A stretch of 64,000 bases of DNA from Meconema thalassinum (GCA_946902985.2 OX336395.1:287179065-287243064), one strand, 5' to 3'. Positions 34,881 through 45,697 are shown, counted from the first letter of the stretch. The notes: generated from the sequence alone by a model not told the origin. Numbers and translations are program-made.

Positions 34881-35339
34881 AATGATAATGTAAGAGAACA
34901 TAAAGAAATGTTTTCTGTAGTTTAACGAATTGACTAAGAGCCATACCATGAGAGGTATAGGTAATTGAAATTGAATCCTTAGCTGTTGACCCTACTACAT
35001 GTAAGCTATCGCAATGCCCGCCTATAAGCTATCATGTTAGAAAAAGAAATTTATGGGTTGTTTTAAACGGAGAATGATTGTGTTTACTGTGAAACACAAA
35101 TCTGAATTTAAAAATAGTTTATGTCCTACATGATGTTTGAACCCCTTTTCTTATTTATACTTTAGACTAACGCTAACATAGTTGTAATTCAGAAGCCATG
35201 GCTGCCTCCTTTCCAATCCTACACCGTACACTGAAGTTAAAATTAATAATGATCACGTTACAGACAGCCAGTTTCAAAGCCATGAGAAATAAGTGAACAA
35301 AGTATAAAATTCTTGACCCAGTCTGGAATTCAACATGGT

Positions 35340-35415
35340 GTTGTTCCAAACAAAAGACAAGCGTTCTATAAACTTAACCACCAAGCTGTCCTATCGACCT
35401 CTAATTGTTTGGCTG
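35340..35415 (-). repeat. Second tRNA-like SINE stretch in the left arm
   Basis: The minus strand reads GACAGCTTGGTGGTTAAGTT, then CGCTTGTCTTTTGTTTGGAA and TGTTGAATTCCAGACTGG, which follows the A box, anticodon-arm and B-box order of a tRNA-derived SINE with decayed boxes. The mirror copy is at about 41670-41750. Confidence 0.4.
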
Positions 35416-36147
35416 ATGGTGAAAATAAAATTAAATGTAAACTATAATTAAAACTAACTACACACTTATAACTAGAAAAAAGAAATGTAAGACAAAAGGA
35501 TAACAGGACAAATAAAGGACAGAAGGCATAAAAAATGCCCCTCAACCCTGAAGAATGTGGATTGATGGACTTGAAAGGAAGGAGAGCCATAAAAGGTAGA
35601 TATGAAAGTATAAGAGGAGAGGGTCCCGCTCCAATGGTAATCGATAAAATGGAGGAAAACTGGACCCAGCTCAACTTCCAAACTGATCAGCCTAAGCCCC
35701 TGAGGGTGTAGCCATATCCAGGGTGCACCACAAGTGGTGGGGCTACATACACCCTACCTTTAGTGTGGCTTCAGCAAAAGGCAGGAAATAACACAAAACT
35801 AGAAAGAAGGCTGCCTCCTCACACAAGGAGGGTATCAGAAAAAAATAAACAAGGGTCAATTAAGTCAGAAAATAAAGAGACTCCCTAAGCCTTGGATAGC
35901 CTAATAATGTTGGAGTCGGTAGAGAACAAGTGTTGACCAGGTGTGGTCGACAGGAAAGAAGATAGACAAGAGCCTAGCACAAGTCAGTGGAAGCAATGAT
36001 GGACTCAGCTGGGGCTCCATGGTCGTCAACCTACATTCCACTAGATGTAAGTAAGACAAAAACAAATTATTTCCATTTCCAAACAGTTGGGGTGAGGTGA
36101 GGTGAGATTTCTAAACGTCAAACTCATGTGGATTTTCCACTTGTACT

Positions 36148-37493
36148 CCAGGTAAATGCCATGTTTGCCCACAGACAAGTGCAAAGAAAATCAAAACATG
36201 TTGTGTTTTGATCAATTCCTTACCTACATGACATGTACTTGAAATAACAAGTAATGAGCATTCTATGTTAACAATAGTGAGACGGTTGCAAACTGCCAAT
36301 GCTTAGAGCTCATTGGCGGCTTCTATGGGAGGCATGGAGTACACTTACTTGAAAAACTAACAAGAGGAGTGTTCGACTTTCCCACAACACACATTCTGAT
36401 AGTAAATATAATTGACTATGCACTTAAATCCATAACCAGCTCCTTACCATTCCTACCCTTCATAGTCGAAGCACACATTAATACAGCCATCACAGTAACG
36501 GAGGTTATTTGTAAAATATCTTAATATCTGAGATTTATCTTGAAATTGACCAGAATTTTTTAAAATCCACTAAATTCACCGCAAATTTAGCAAATTCCAC
36601 CAAATTTCAGCAAAATCCAACAAATGACTACCAGATTTATTGAAATGCCATTGAATTATTAAAGAATGGTTGAAACTACCTCAAATGTATATAAAATTAC
36701 CCGAATATTGATGAAAATTCACTTAATTCTACCAAATTTAGCCAAGAGGTCTACAAACCTTGAAATTTAACCAATTTTTTAAAACATTCACATCATATAC
36801 TCGAAAATTCCATAATATTCCCTTTACTTGTATGCTTTTTAGTTGTTGTTTCGTTTCCCACACTCCCTGCAGACAAATACCTGAACGTGACTTTCTCCTA
36901 GACTAGGAGCTCCACATTCGACATGATAGCTGAGTTTCATCTCCCATAAACTCGTCTCTGAGGTGGGTGCCAGAAAAGATATCCAACGGTAAAAACCACA
37001 CCCTCACATAGACTTTCATCACTTCTTACAATGAGATTCATAACACTTACTACATTGAATGATTTAGCGGCTTCCTTTTCACAATTCCTGTCTATACTTT
37101 CCTCTTGAAGGCTGCAAGATGCTTGCAAGTTTCCTAAAATGCAATTAAATTTAATAAATACCTTAAGATGGTTTGATTTGTTTAGGGATATGGTGTTAAT
37201 ACTACTTTTTTAGGTCTTGACTGGCTTTGCAAAAAGAATTGACTATACAAACATGAGTTACCTATCAGGGAAACATTTTGGCCACTATGTTGGTTATTGA
37301 CCCGTGAGTGTAGCTGTTTATCATTTTTTGAAATCATATACAACAGAGGCTCAAACCTATAGACGAACCGTGTGACCATGTTTGTTAAACAAGACATTAT
37401 ACCGGAGACAATTAGGATACTTATGTAGAGTTTACCAAAAATAACGTTGTGTAACAGTAAATGCTAGTCAACAAACAGTTATACAGTACTAAA
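36148..37493. other. Unique centre of the 13-kb element, left part
   Basis: AT-rich sequence with no supported gene. At 36535-36780 short phrases such as ACCAAATTT, AGCAAATTCC and CAAATTTAGC recur irregularly, which looks like decayed low-complexity repeats. Open frames here are short and without recognisable family features. Confidence 0.45.
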
Positions 37494-37720
37494 CAAGTAG
37501 TTCCGTGAAGAACTAAATACCCTATTTTCATATATCCTACTAATATGAATTGCCTCTATCATACAAATTGTCAGTTTGATTGCTGTAATAGATTCCTAGA
37601 TATTGAGAACCGTCTAAATATTCTGGATGGTCACCATGTTGGATTTTTATATTATAGGCCTAAGATTTATGTACTATTACATGAAGATTATTGTGTAGGT
37701 GTTTTATTCAAACTTGGTGG
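37494..37720 (-). mobile_element. 3'-end fragment of a DINE-1/Helentron-like element, copy F
   Basis: Reverse complement of the last ~225 bp of copies A and B. It has terminal CAAGT, the hairpin AGTTC-cgtgaa-GAACT (37499-37514), the CCCTATTTTCATATATCCTA block and the GATGGTCACCATGTTGGATT unit. Homology fades near 37720. Only one and a half internal units remain. It lies inside the unique centre of the 13-kb element. Confidence 0.7.
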
Positions 37721-38270
37721 TCCCATTGATGGTATTCCTACAATAAATGATTTTCAAGTTGTCGTTCTATGACGTGAAAATATTTAATATATGATATTTG
37801 TTAACAGGATATGCCACTGGAATTATTTTACAAGTAGTTATTTTAATGACCAACTGAGTTCACTGTTAAGAAGGGCGAGCTCTATGTGGAATGTAGGATA
37901 ACATGTTACATATTATACGTGATATGTCACAACTGTAATGCTTGTGATTTTTTAAGATGCCTTTATACCTATATTAATCACCCAGTTTACAAGACTGATA
38001 ACTGTAATGCTACGTAAAAATCAAAACAAATCGAAAATGTGCATTGAAAAACCAAAAAGTGGTTGAGGAAATATACAGTCAACATGCAAAAATACCAAAA
38101 AATATATACAAACTGTGTTAATTAATTTAATTCAAATATATATATTTTTACAATAGGTATACACACACAGAATACAGCTCTTTTATGTTGACGTTTGCTT
38201 GTTATAGTTTTTAAATAAAACACTTGCTGAACATTACTTTAGGGGATGGGGGTGTTGCTACGTTGACCAA
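37721..38270. other. 3' flank of the FLYWCH-like ORF
   Basis: AT-rich, with no gene. AATAAA-type hexamers are possible polyadenylation signals for the minus-strand ORF; ATAAAACACTTG at about 38214 reads as TTTTAT on the minus strand, so no clear signal was fixed. Confidence 0.35.
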
Positions 38271-39140
38271 TTACACTATAATACCAGCTTTACGAAGTTC
38301 ATCTTCTATTTTTAACAGCTCTTCTTCATAACCAATATGACCAGCCTGTTTACAGGCATGCAAGAGCTGTAGACGTTCTACTAATATATTAGGATCGTTC
38401 CATTTGGTATTTTTTATGAATGGTTTTAAATACTCGGGAAGCAGTTCATCATTTTCACCATCATCATCATTATAATCATCTTCATAATGATCATCATCAT
38501 CGTCGTCATCTTTACCATCACAATTTCCACCTGTGTCCACAATCTGTTCTATGGTTTGAGTTGCCTTTGATAGTGTTGAAAGCTTCTTTTTAGATGTGCT
38601 AGAGTGCTTTAACATTGTTAAGTTATTATTATCATCACCATCACCATCCTTTTCACCTTCCCCAACCAACTTCTTGATGGGGTATGTTGTCTCTGACAGG
38701 GTTGAGGGCTTTTGAGATGTGGGTGTGTGTCTGATCATGGGTTTTACAGGTGTTAAAGGTTTCTCATTAAACAACTTGCTAACAGCATGAGTGCGTTGTA
38801 GTGTATTAGACCTTAGGTTAATATTATCTTGAGCAGCACTATTTTTTTCTTGGACTTGGTTCTTTGCTTCGGTTTGAGTTTTCCTTACATTTACACTAGC
38901 ATGATTAGTAAGTTTACAATCATGATTTTTTGAAGAAAGTATGTCCAATTCTTTTGTCTTAAGCATTCCTCGACACTGTTTCGATCGTTGCTTTGAACAG
39001 CGCAAAATAACAGTTCCATTTTTATTGCTTCGTTTCACAATATATGAATACCCTTTATAGTATGCATAAGGCTTACCATACCTAGTCACTGATACTTCCA
39101 TATCAACTGTCAAGCATAAACTAATTTCTAGTAAAGACAA
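38271..39140 (-). CDS. FLYWCH-like zinc-finger protein with acidic tract and conserved-looking C-terminus
   Basis: 289 codons, intact, the only convincing gene of the 13-kb element. Residues 15-76 fit a FLYWCH-type zinc finger: TRYGKPYAYYKGYSYIV, then LRC (Cys48), Cys56, and NHDC with His73 and Cys75. The finger is therefore C2HC rather than the usual C2H2, and the usual Trp two residues before the first Cys is Leu46. Residues about 77-205 are Ser/Thr/Lys-rich and probably disordered. An Asp-rich tract follows (about 205-230), and the last 60 residues, from LLPEYLKPFIKNTKW to ELRKAGIIV, look like a compact helical module. FLYWCH domains occur in Mod(mdg4)-type chromatin proteins and near MULE transposases, so DNA binding is plausible. 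Met14 (39101) is an equally good start, because a TTTACTAG splice-acceptor-like site lies just upstream. Confidence 0.75.
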   Translation of the reverse strand: MSLLEISLCLTVDMEVSVTRYGKPYAYYKGYSYIVKRSNKNGTVILRCSKQRSKQCRGMLKTKELDILSSKNHDCKLTNHASVNVRKTQTEAKNQVQEKNSAAQDNINLRSNTLQRTHAVSKLFNEKPLTPVKPMIRHTPTSQKPSTLSETTYPIKKLVGEGEKDGDGDDNNNLTMLKHSSTSKKKLSTLSKATQTIEQIVDTGGNCDGKDDDDDDDHYEDDYNDDDGENDELLPEYLKPFIKNTKWNDPNILVERLQLLHACKQAGHIGYEEELLKIEDELRKAGIIV

Positions 39141-39164
39141 CTTGGTAATAACAACAATAGATTA

Positions 39165-39430
39165 ATGTGGGAGCATATATAGATGCAAAAAGTGGGAGAT
39201 AAAGTGGGGGTAAAAAGTGTTGGCAAAAGTGTGAGCAAATTTGGGAGCAAAAACTGTGAGCAAAAAGTGGGAAGCAAAAAGCGGGAGCATATATGGGATG
39301 AAATGTGGGAGCAAAGCAAATATAAAAAGAGGGAGCAAATATGCTAACAAATATGTCAACAAATATGCCGGCAAAAGTCAATACACAAGTCAAGATAGTT
39401 GAAAGTGCAAAGAAAATATGGAACCAAATA
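39165..39430 (+). repeat. GTGGGAGCAAAA-type short tandem repeats, array 1
   Basis: A run of 10-13-bp purine-rich units, mainly GTGGGAGCAAAA with variants (GTGTGAGCAAA, GCGGGAGCATA, ATGGGATGAAA). It begins about 25 bases upstream of the FLYWCH-like ORF, so it may overlap that gene's promoter. Array 2 (40228-40370) is in the same orientation. Confidence 0.8.
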
Positions 39431-39479
39431 TGAGAGCTAAAGTGGTGTTTTTCTAAAACAATTAAACATAACAAACTTA

Positions 39480-39779
39480 GCCATAACCTAACCTAACCTA
39501 CCATAACCTCACCTAACCTAACTTCACCTATCCTAACCTAACCTAACCTAAACTAACCTACCCTAACCTCGCCTAACCTAACCTAACTTCACCTATCCTA
39601 ACATATCCTAACCTCACCTAACCTAACCTAACGTAACCCAACTTCACCTAACCCAACTTCACCTAACCTAACCTAACTTTACCTAACCTAACTTGACCCA
39701 ACTTTACCTAACCTAACCTAAACTATCATAACTTCACCTAACCTAACTTTACCTAACCTAGCTTCACCTAACCTAACCT
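39480..39779. repeat. Degenerate CCTAA (TTAGG-type) repeats
   Basis: About 300 bp of CCTAA and near variants (CTTCACCTAA, CCTACC, CCTCACCTAA) on the plus strand. TTAGG is the usual insect telomere repeat. The array is too degenerate and internal to be a working telomere; it may be an interstitial or retroposon-carried array. It lies between the two GGGAGCAAA arrays in the 13-kb element. Confidence 0.85.
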
Positions 39780-39784
39780 TTCAA

Positions 39785-39895
39785 CTCTCAGATCAAAATT
39801 AAATTCTGGGCATAGTTGAGTTGGAACCCAAGACCTCAGGGATAAAACCAAAGTCTACTAACCACTACACCGCGAGATCGGCAAATTATCACGCA
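39785..39895 (-). repeat. tRNA-derived SINE remnant
   Basis: On the minus strand: GATCTCGCGGTGTAGTGGTT (A-box region), then TAGACTTTGGTTTTATCC and CTTGGGTTCCAACTCAAC (B box). It resembles the SINE stretch in the arms at 34790. A second decayed B-box-like stretch with ATTCAAACCCAAGACCGTAG lies at about 39958-39980. Confidence 0.5.
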
Positions 39896-40701
39896 ACACA
39901 ACACAAAAATAAAAGTATCCTGTAGTGTAACTCATTGGCTGACAACCATAGTTGGGAATTCAAACCCAAGACCGTAGGACTTTGGTTTTGAACATTATCA
40001 GAAATATTATTCGATTTACATTTTGCTGCTGCTTATAATTAATACACTTTTTAATTATAAACTAACTTTTGAGTACCTACACTTTTAAGAAATCTTATTA
40101 TTTAAATCTCTATGTCACCCCAACACAAACATTAGGAATAATTTATGCTATACTAGCCAAACTTTTTAAATATTATATATTCCTATTAACAAATAACTGT
40201 TAAAGGTACTTGTGTACAAGAGTTGGCATTAATATGGGAGCAAAAAGTGGGAGCAAAAAAGCGGGAGCAAATGTGGGAGCCAATATGGGAGCAAAAGTGG
40301 GAGCAAAAGTGGGAGCAAATTTGGGAGCAAAAGTGGGGGCCAATATGGGAGCAAATGTGTGAGCAAATCAGCTCACCTCGGATATCACCAGTGAGTGCTC
40401 ATATCCACTGCTAGGTAGCGGAAACACACTTTGCGTGTTGTATGTAACTATCTTACAAAGTTTGACTGCATGCAAAACGTGCTTGTATAAGCAGTGCATA
40501 AAATTTTAATATACAATTATCACTAAGTGTTCAGAACTAACATGTATAGCCTTTTCTAGGGAATATATAGCATCCTTAGCAAGAAAGACTGACTAAACCA
40601 GGAGTGTAAGGCCTTGCCATATGCAGTAAGCACCTGTTGGCAGAAAATGTTTCCTAATGATAACGGACTTAATGAATATGGAACGTCTTTTGAGTGTCGT
40701 C
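39896..40701. repeat. Unique centre, right part, with GTGGGAGCAAAA array 2
   Basis: At 40228-40370 about twelve 12-bp units (GTGGGAGCAAAA and variants) repeat. Because the unit is a multiple of three, the plus strand reads as a WEQK repeat, but no start context or flanking domain supports a protein. The rest of the stretch, to the inner edge of the right arm, holds nothing recognised. Confidence 0.6.
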
Positions 40702-43700
40702 AGTACAAGTGGAAAAACCACATGAGTTGGACGTTTAGAAAACTCACCTCACCTCACCCCAACTGTTTGGAAATGGAAATAATTTGTTTTTGTCTTACTT
40801 AGGGGTTTGGAAATCATGGTCATCCATCCCATGTACTGTACTTAGAGAAAATAATAAGGGGTCGTGTACACTATTATTATTGAGTATCTAATACAATTTT
40901 GCATACCCCTAGGACCAGTATCGCATTATAAAGGCATGCCATGTGTTACCGTCCTTAAAGCCAGTGATTTAAATTAAAAGAGGCCTTTATTTTCCACCAC
41001 CCCCAAACATGGGCTTACATCTAGTGGAATGTAGGTTGACGACCGTGGAGCCCCAGCTGAGTCCATCATTGCTTCCACTGACTTGTGCTAGGCTCTTGTC
41101 TATCTTCTTTCCTGTCGACCACACCTGGTCAACACTTGTTCTCTACCGACTCCAACATTATTAGGCTATCCAAGGCTTAGGGAGTCTCTTTATTTTCTGA
41201 CTTAATTGACCCTTGTTTATTTTTTTCTGATACCCTCCTTGTGTGAGGAGGCAGCCTTCTTTCTAGTTTTGTGTTATTTCCTGCCTTTTGCTGAAGCCAC
41301 ACTAAAGGTAGGGTGTATGTAGTCCCACCACTTGTGGTGCACCCTGGATATGGCTACACCCTCAGGGGCTTAGGCTGATCAGTTTGGAAGTTGAGCTGGG
41401 TCCAGTTTTCCTCCTTTTTATCGATTACCATTGGAGCGGGACCCTCTCCTCTTATACTTTCATATCTACCTTTTATGGCTCTCCTTCCTTTCAAGTCCAT
41501 CAATCCACATTCTTCAGGGTTGAGGGGCATTTTTTATGCCTTCTGTCCTTTATTTGTCCTGTTATCCTTTTGTCTTACATTTCTTTTTTCTAGTTATAAG
41601 TGTGTAGTTAGTTTTAATTATAGTTTACATTTAATTTTATTTTCACCATCAGCCAAACAATTAGAGGTCGATAGGACAGCTTGGTGGTTAAGTTTATAGA
41701 ACGCTTGTCTTTTGTTTGGAACAACACCATGTTGAATTCCAGACTGGGTCAAGAATTTTATACTTGGTTCACTTATTTCTCATGGCTTTGAAACTGGCTG
41801 TCTGTAACGTGATCATTATTAATTTTAACTTCAGTGTACGGTGTAGGATTGGAAAGGAGGCAGCCATGGCTTCTGAATTACAACTATGTTAGCGTTTGTC
41901 TAAAGTATAAATAAGAAAAGGGGTTCAAACATCATGTAGGACATAAACTATTTTTAAATTCAGATTTGTGTTTCACAGTAAACACAATCATTCTCCGTTT
42001 AAAACAACCCATAAATTTCTTTTTCTAACATGATAGCTTATAGGCGGGCATTGCGATAGCTTACATGTAGTAGGGTCAACAGCTAAGGATTCAATTTCAA
42101 TTACCTATACCTCTCATGGTATGGCTCTTAGTCAATTCGTTAAACTACAGAAAACATTTCTTTATGTTCTCTTACATTATCATTTGACCATCTCACAGTG
42201 TAGTGTTTATCATACTTGGTTGTCTACCCTAAGGACTTGGCTTCCAACCCCGACTATACCGAGAAATTAATTTTCATTTCAAGGTTGCAATAAGGTTCAT
42301 TGAGCCTTGTCAACCCTTACCTAACAACTATCTTCTCATGTAAATTAACACGGTGCGAAGCACGTCCACTATCAAGCAGACGAGTAATATGAAACTTGCT
42401 GGCAACAGCTCCGTGTTCTTATCACCAAGACTCATTACATAAACAAAACCAGTGGCTCTGTGCAGATTCAACCCAACGATCGTATGCAAGTGTGTGTTTG
42501 TTCAAAAAGCATCATTCATATAACTCAACTGTCACCACAGAGCTCCAGGTTCAATTTTCTAAAGGCTGCAACAGGGTACACTCAGTCTTGTCAGGTAAAA
42601 TGTTTTGGGTCAATTCATGAATCATGGGAAGGGGTTAGCCATTGTCAGTCCAAAACAACACCCTCTCTGATAAAATCTCAGGTCGATAACCTTAACGTTT
42701 TGGCTCTTTTGGGTAAATTCATGGGGCATGGCAACGGGTTGGCCATCCTGATTTGTACAACAACTGATAAAACTCTGTAGCCTTATTCGTTAGCAATAAA
42801 CACATTAATCCATAATTACCTAATAATAATAATAATAATAATTAGCAAGCTGTCATCCTCCATACAACTCATTCATTAAAGCATGGTTTCACAAAACTCT
42901 TATGCTTTTAAGTGTTTAATACATTTTTCTCCTGTAACATTACTATTCCCTGTTGGAAATAATCTATCGAGGTAAAAGCGTATGTCATCACCTATTTTTC
43001 AACTATAACACATAATTTTAGGGTACTTAGTTTGCAAGGTACCGTATCGATTTTTCAATTTAGGGGTCGTATTCACACCCTGCTATTTTTCATCAAAAAC
43101 AAAAGATCATAGGTTCAATTTTCATTTTTACCCTTTTAACACCTTTTTCCCCCAGTGTAAAATCGCTATTTACTGTTTTAGGGGTGAAATCATCTATCCA
43201 GATAAAAGCCTATGTCACAACCAACTTTTTAAGCTATTACACCTAATTTTACGGTTCTTAGTTTCCAAGGTATCGATTTTTCAATTTAGGGGTAGTTTTC
43301 ACCCCCTGCTATTTTTCATCAAAAACAAAAGATCATAGGTTCAATTATCATTTTTACCCTTTTAACACCTTTTTCCCCCAGTGTAAAATCACTATTTACT
43401 GTTTTAGGGGTGAAATCATCTATCCAGATAAAAGCCTATATCACAACAAATTTTTTAAGCTATTACACCTAATTTTACGGTTCTTAGTTTCGAAGGTATC
43501 GATTTTTCAATTTAGGGGTAGTTTTCACCCCCCTGCTATTTTTCATCAAAAACAAAAGATCATAGGTTCAATTATCATTTTTACCCTTTTAACACCTTTT
43601 TCCCCCCAGTGTAAAATCACTATTTACTGTTTTAGGGGTGAAACCATCTATCCAGATAAAAGCCTATATCACAACAAATTTTTTAAGCTATTACACCTAA

Positions 43701-45691
43701 TTTTACGGTTCTTAGTTTCCAAGGTATCGATTTTTCAATTTAGGGGTAGTTTTCACCCCCCTACTATTTTTCATGAAAAACAAAATATCATAGGTTCAAT
43801 TATCATTTTTACCCTTTTAACACCTTTTTCCCCCAGTGTAAAATCACTATTTACTGTTTTAGGGGTGAAATCATCTATCCAGATAAAGGCCTATATCACA
43901 ACAATTTTTTTAAGCTATTACACCTAATTTTACGGTTCTTAGTTTCGAAGGTATCGATTTTTCAATTTAGGGGTAGTATTCACCCCCTGCTATTTTTCAT
44001 CAAAAACAAAAGATCATAGGTTCAATTATCATTTTTACCCTTTTAATATCTTTTCCCCAGTGTAAAATCGCTATTTACTGTTTTAGGGGTGAAATCATCT
44101 ATCCAGATAAAAGCCTATGTCACAACCAACTTTTTAAGCTATTACACCTAATTTTACGGTTCTTAGTTTCCAAGGTATCGATTTTTCAATTTAGGGGTAG
44201 TTTTCACCCCCCTACTATTTTTCATCAAAAACAAAAGATCATAGGTTCTTTTATCATTTTTACCCTTTTAACACCTTTTCCCCCAGTGTAAAATCACTAT
44301 TTACTGTTTTAGGGGTGAAATCATCTATCCAGATAAAAGCCTATGTCACAACCAATTTGTTAAGCTATTACACCTAATTTTACGGTTCTTAGTTTCCAAG
44401 GTATCGATTTTTCAATTTAGGGGTAGTTTTCACCTCCCCTGCTATTTTTCATCAAAAACAAAAGCTCATAGGTTCAATTATCATTGTTACCCTTTTAACA
44501 CCTTTTTCCCCCAGTCTAAAATTACTATTTACTGGTTTAGGGGTGAAATCATCTATCCAGATAAAAGCCTTTGTCACAACCAATTTTTTAAGCTATTACA
44601 CCTAATTTTACGGTTCTCGGTTTCCAAGGTATCGATTTTTCAATTTAGGGGTAGTTTTCACCCCCCCCCCCTGCTATTTTTCATCAAAAACAAAAGATCT
44701 TAGTTTCATTTATCATTTTTAGGTGTTTAACACGTTTTTCCCCATAACATGACTATTTACTGTTTTAGGGGTGAAATGACCAATCCAGCTAAAAGCCTAT
44801 GTCATCACCTATTTTTGGAGCTATCACGCCAAATTTTAGGATTCTTAGTCTCCAAGATATTGAGTTTTCAATTTTGGGGGGTAGTTTCACCCCCAAGGGG
44901 GCACATCGCCCCAAGTGCTAGGACCCCTCATACAAGTCCCTAGCATGATTGGTTCGCGAGATATTAACAAAAGAGTAGTTAGGCCCTTTCGACAAAAAAA
45001 TGAATCACACATTTAAAAACGAGGCGTCACCCCAAGTGCTAGGATACTGCCTATGGCAAAATCCCATCAGGGGTTCAGAAAATATTAACAAAAGTGTAGT
45101 TAGGCCCTTTTGACAAAAGCCACCGGCGTGCATACATACAAAAAATTACTCTTTCTGCCCGTGTAAGGGTAGTTTTTATTTTGGGGGTTGACATACCTCG
45201 TTCATACAAAAGGAGAATTCACTACGAGTCCTACGACACCCCCTATGCTTAAATCGCATTATTGGTTAGCGAAATACTAAAAAGCGAATGACCTATTAGT
45301 TTTTTGTTTTGTTTTTTAATAAATATAAAAAAAACTCAGCTATAAATAACCATTTAAAAGTTCCGCTCTCTTACAAAAGCGTCAACCACGTCTCACACGA
45401 ACACTGCAGACATATCACGTGATCGCTCGCACAGCTGCTCACTTGCATGGGTATCAGATGACATCAACACCCATTAATTTTTATCTCTATCACATAAATA
45501 AGTCAAAGGTTATCTGCTTCAAGCGGTTACCCAAAGATTATCTGCTTCAAGCAGTTAAAGGTCAACCTCTTCCCACGCTAACATGTGCACGTGCACATGC
45601 TCACATCCGCATAGCTATCAGATGACGTCATGATGATGCAATATGTCCTCGCGATTACGCAATATTCAAAACATACATTTCCTTAACTACT
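40702..45691 (-). repeat. Right inverted arm of the 13-kb element (4,990 bp)
   Basis: Reverse complement of the left arm. It is longer by about 1.34 kb for two visible reasons: five extra 227-bp units (about 1,135 bp), and about 210 bp of extra sequence at 40801-41010 that interrupts the shared word TGTCTTACTTACATCTAG. The outer end CATACATTTCCTTAACTACT is the exact complement of the left end. Confidence 0.9.
42950..44760 (-). repeat. 227-bp tandem repeat, right arm, about 8 copies
   Basis: The marker CTGCTATTTTTCATCAAAAA (or CTACT variant) recurs with its T at 43081, 43307, 43534, 43762, 43988, 44213, 44440 and 44672, spacings 226, 227, 228, 226, 225, 227 and 232 bp. A run of ten C residues lies in the outermost unit near 44661. 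The left arm has only about three units. Confidence 0.9.
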
Positions 45692-45697
45692 GACGTT
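45692..45697 (+). repeat. 6-bp target duplication of the 13-kb element, right copy
   Basis: GACGTT, identical to 32496-32501. LINE 5'UTR sequence resumes right after it. Confidence 0.85.

Larger units (their letters stand above)
32502..36147 (+). repeat. Left inverted arm of the 13-kb element (3,646 bp)
   Basis: Reverse complement of 40702-45691. From the outer end it contains a segment with GATCACGTG/GTGCACGTGCAC words, two related ~120-bp blocks (about 33060-33290) with TTGTTAATATCTCGCGAACC, about three 227-bp tandem units (33400-34180), an ATT run near 34217-34245, tRNA-like SINE stretches near 34795-34870 and 35340-35410, and a shared tail ending in CCACTTGTACT at 36147. Beyond this the two sides no longer match. 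Confidence 0.9.
32502..45691. mobile_element. 13.19-kb giant inverted-repeat transposon with a FLYWCH-like gene
   Basis: Two very long inverted arms (32502-36147 and 40702-45691) enclose a 4.55-kb centre. The outer ends begin AGTAGTTAAGGAAATGTATG on both sides and abut a perfect 6-bp duplication, GACGTT. The short ORFs mirrored in the arms are almost identical (a 106-codon frame is the same in both arms, and a 74-codon frame differs by one residue), so the arms are young or homogenised. The only convincing gene is the FLYWCH-like ORF at 38271-39140. No transposase, integrase, polymerase or helicase was found. A 6-bp duplication with AG-starting ends recalls Polinton/Maverick elements. Arms with internal tandem repeats recall Foldback and Galileo. 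Neither assignment is secure. Confidence 0.88.

Noticed and set aside
39480..39779. True telomere end
   Set aside because: It is degenerate, internal, only about 300 bp, and lies inside a transposon.
40223..40414. WEQK-repeat protein
   Set aside because: Produced by a 12-bp minisatellite whose length is a multiple of three; there is no domain, start context or mirrored selection signal.
35366..41699. Paired 102- and 69-codon ORFs in both arms
   Set aside because: The peptides are identical only because they lie in the inverted arms. They have low-complexity hydrophobic composition, and two frames overlap in each arm, so they are not supported as genes.
32502..45691. Assembly artefact or simple genomic palindrome
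   Set aside because: A perfect 6-bp duplication exactly at both arm ends, and continuation of LINE 5'UTR outside, show insertion. The arms also differ in repeat number and in a ~210-bp block.
32502..45691. MULE/Mutator-like element because of the FLYWCH-like domain
   Set aside because: MULEs make 8-9 bp duplications; here the duplication is 6 bp, and no MULE transposase motif was found.
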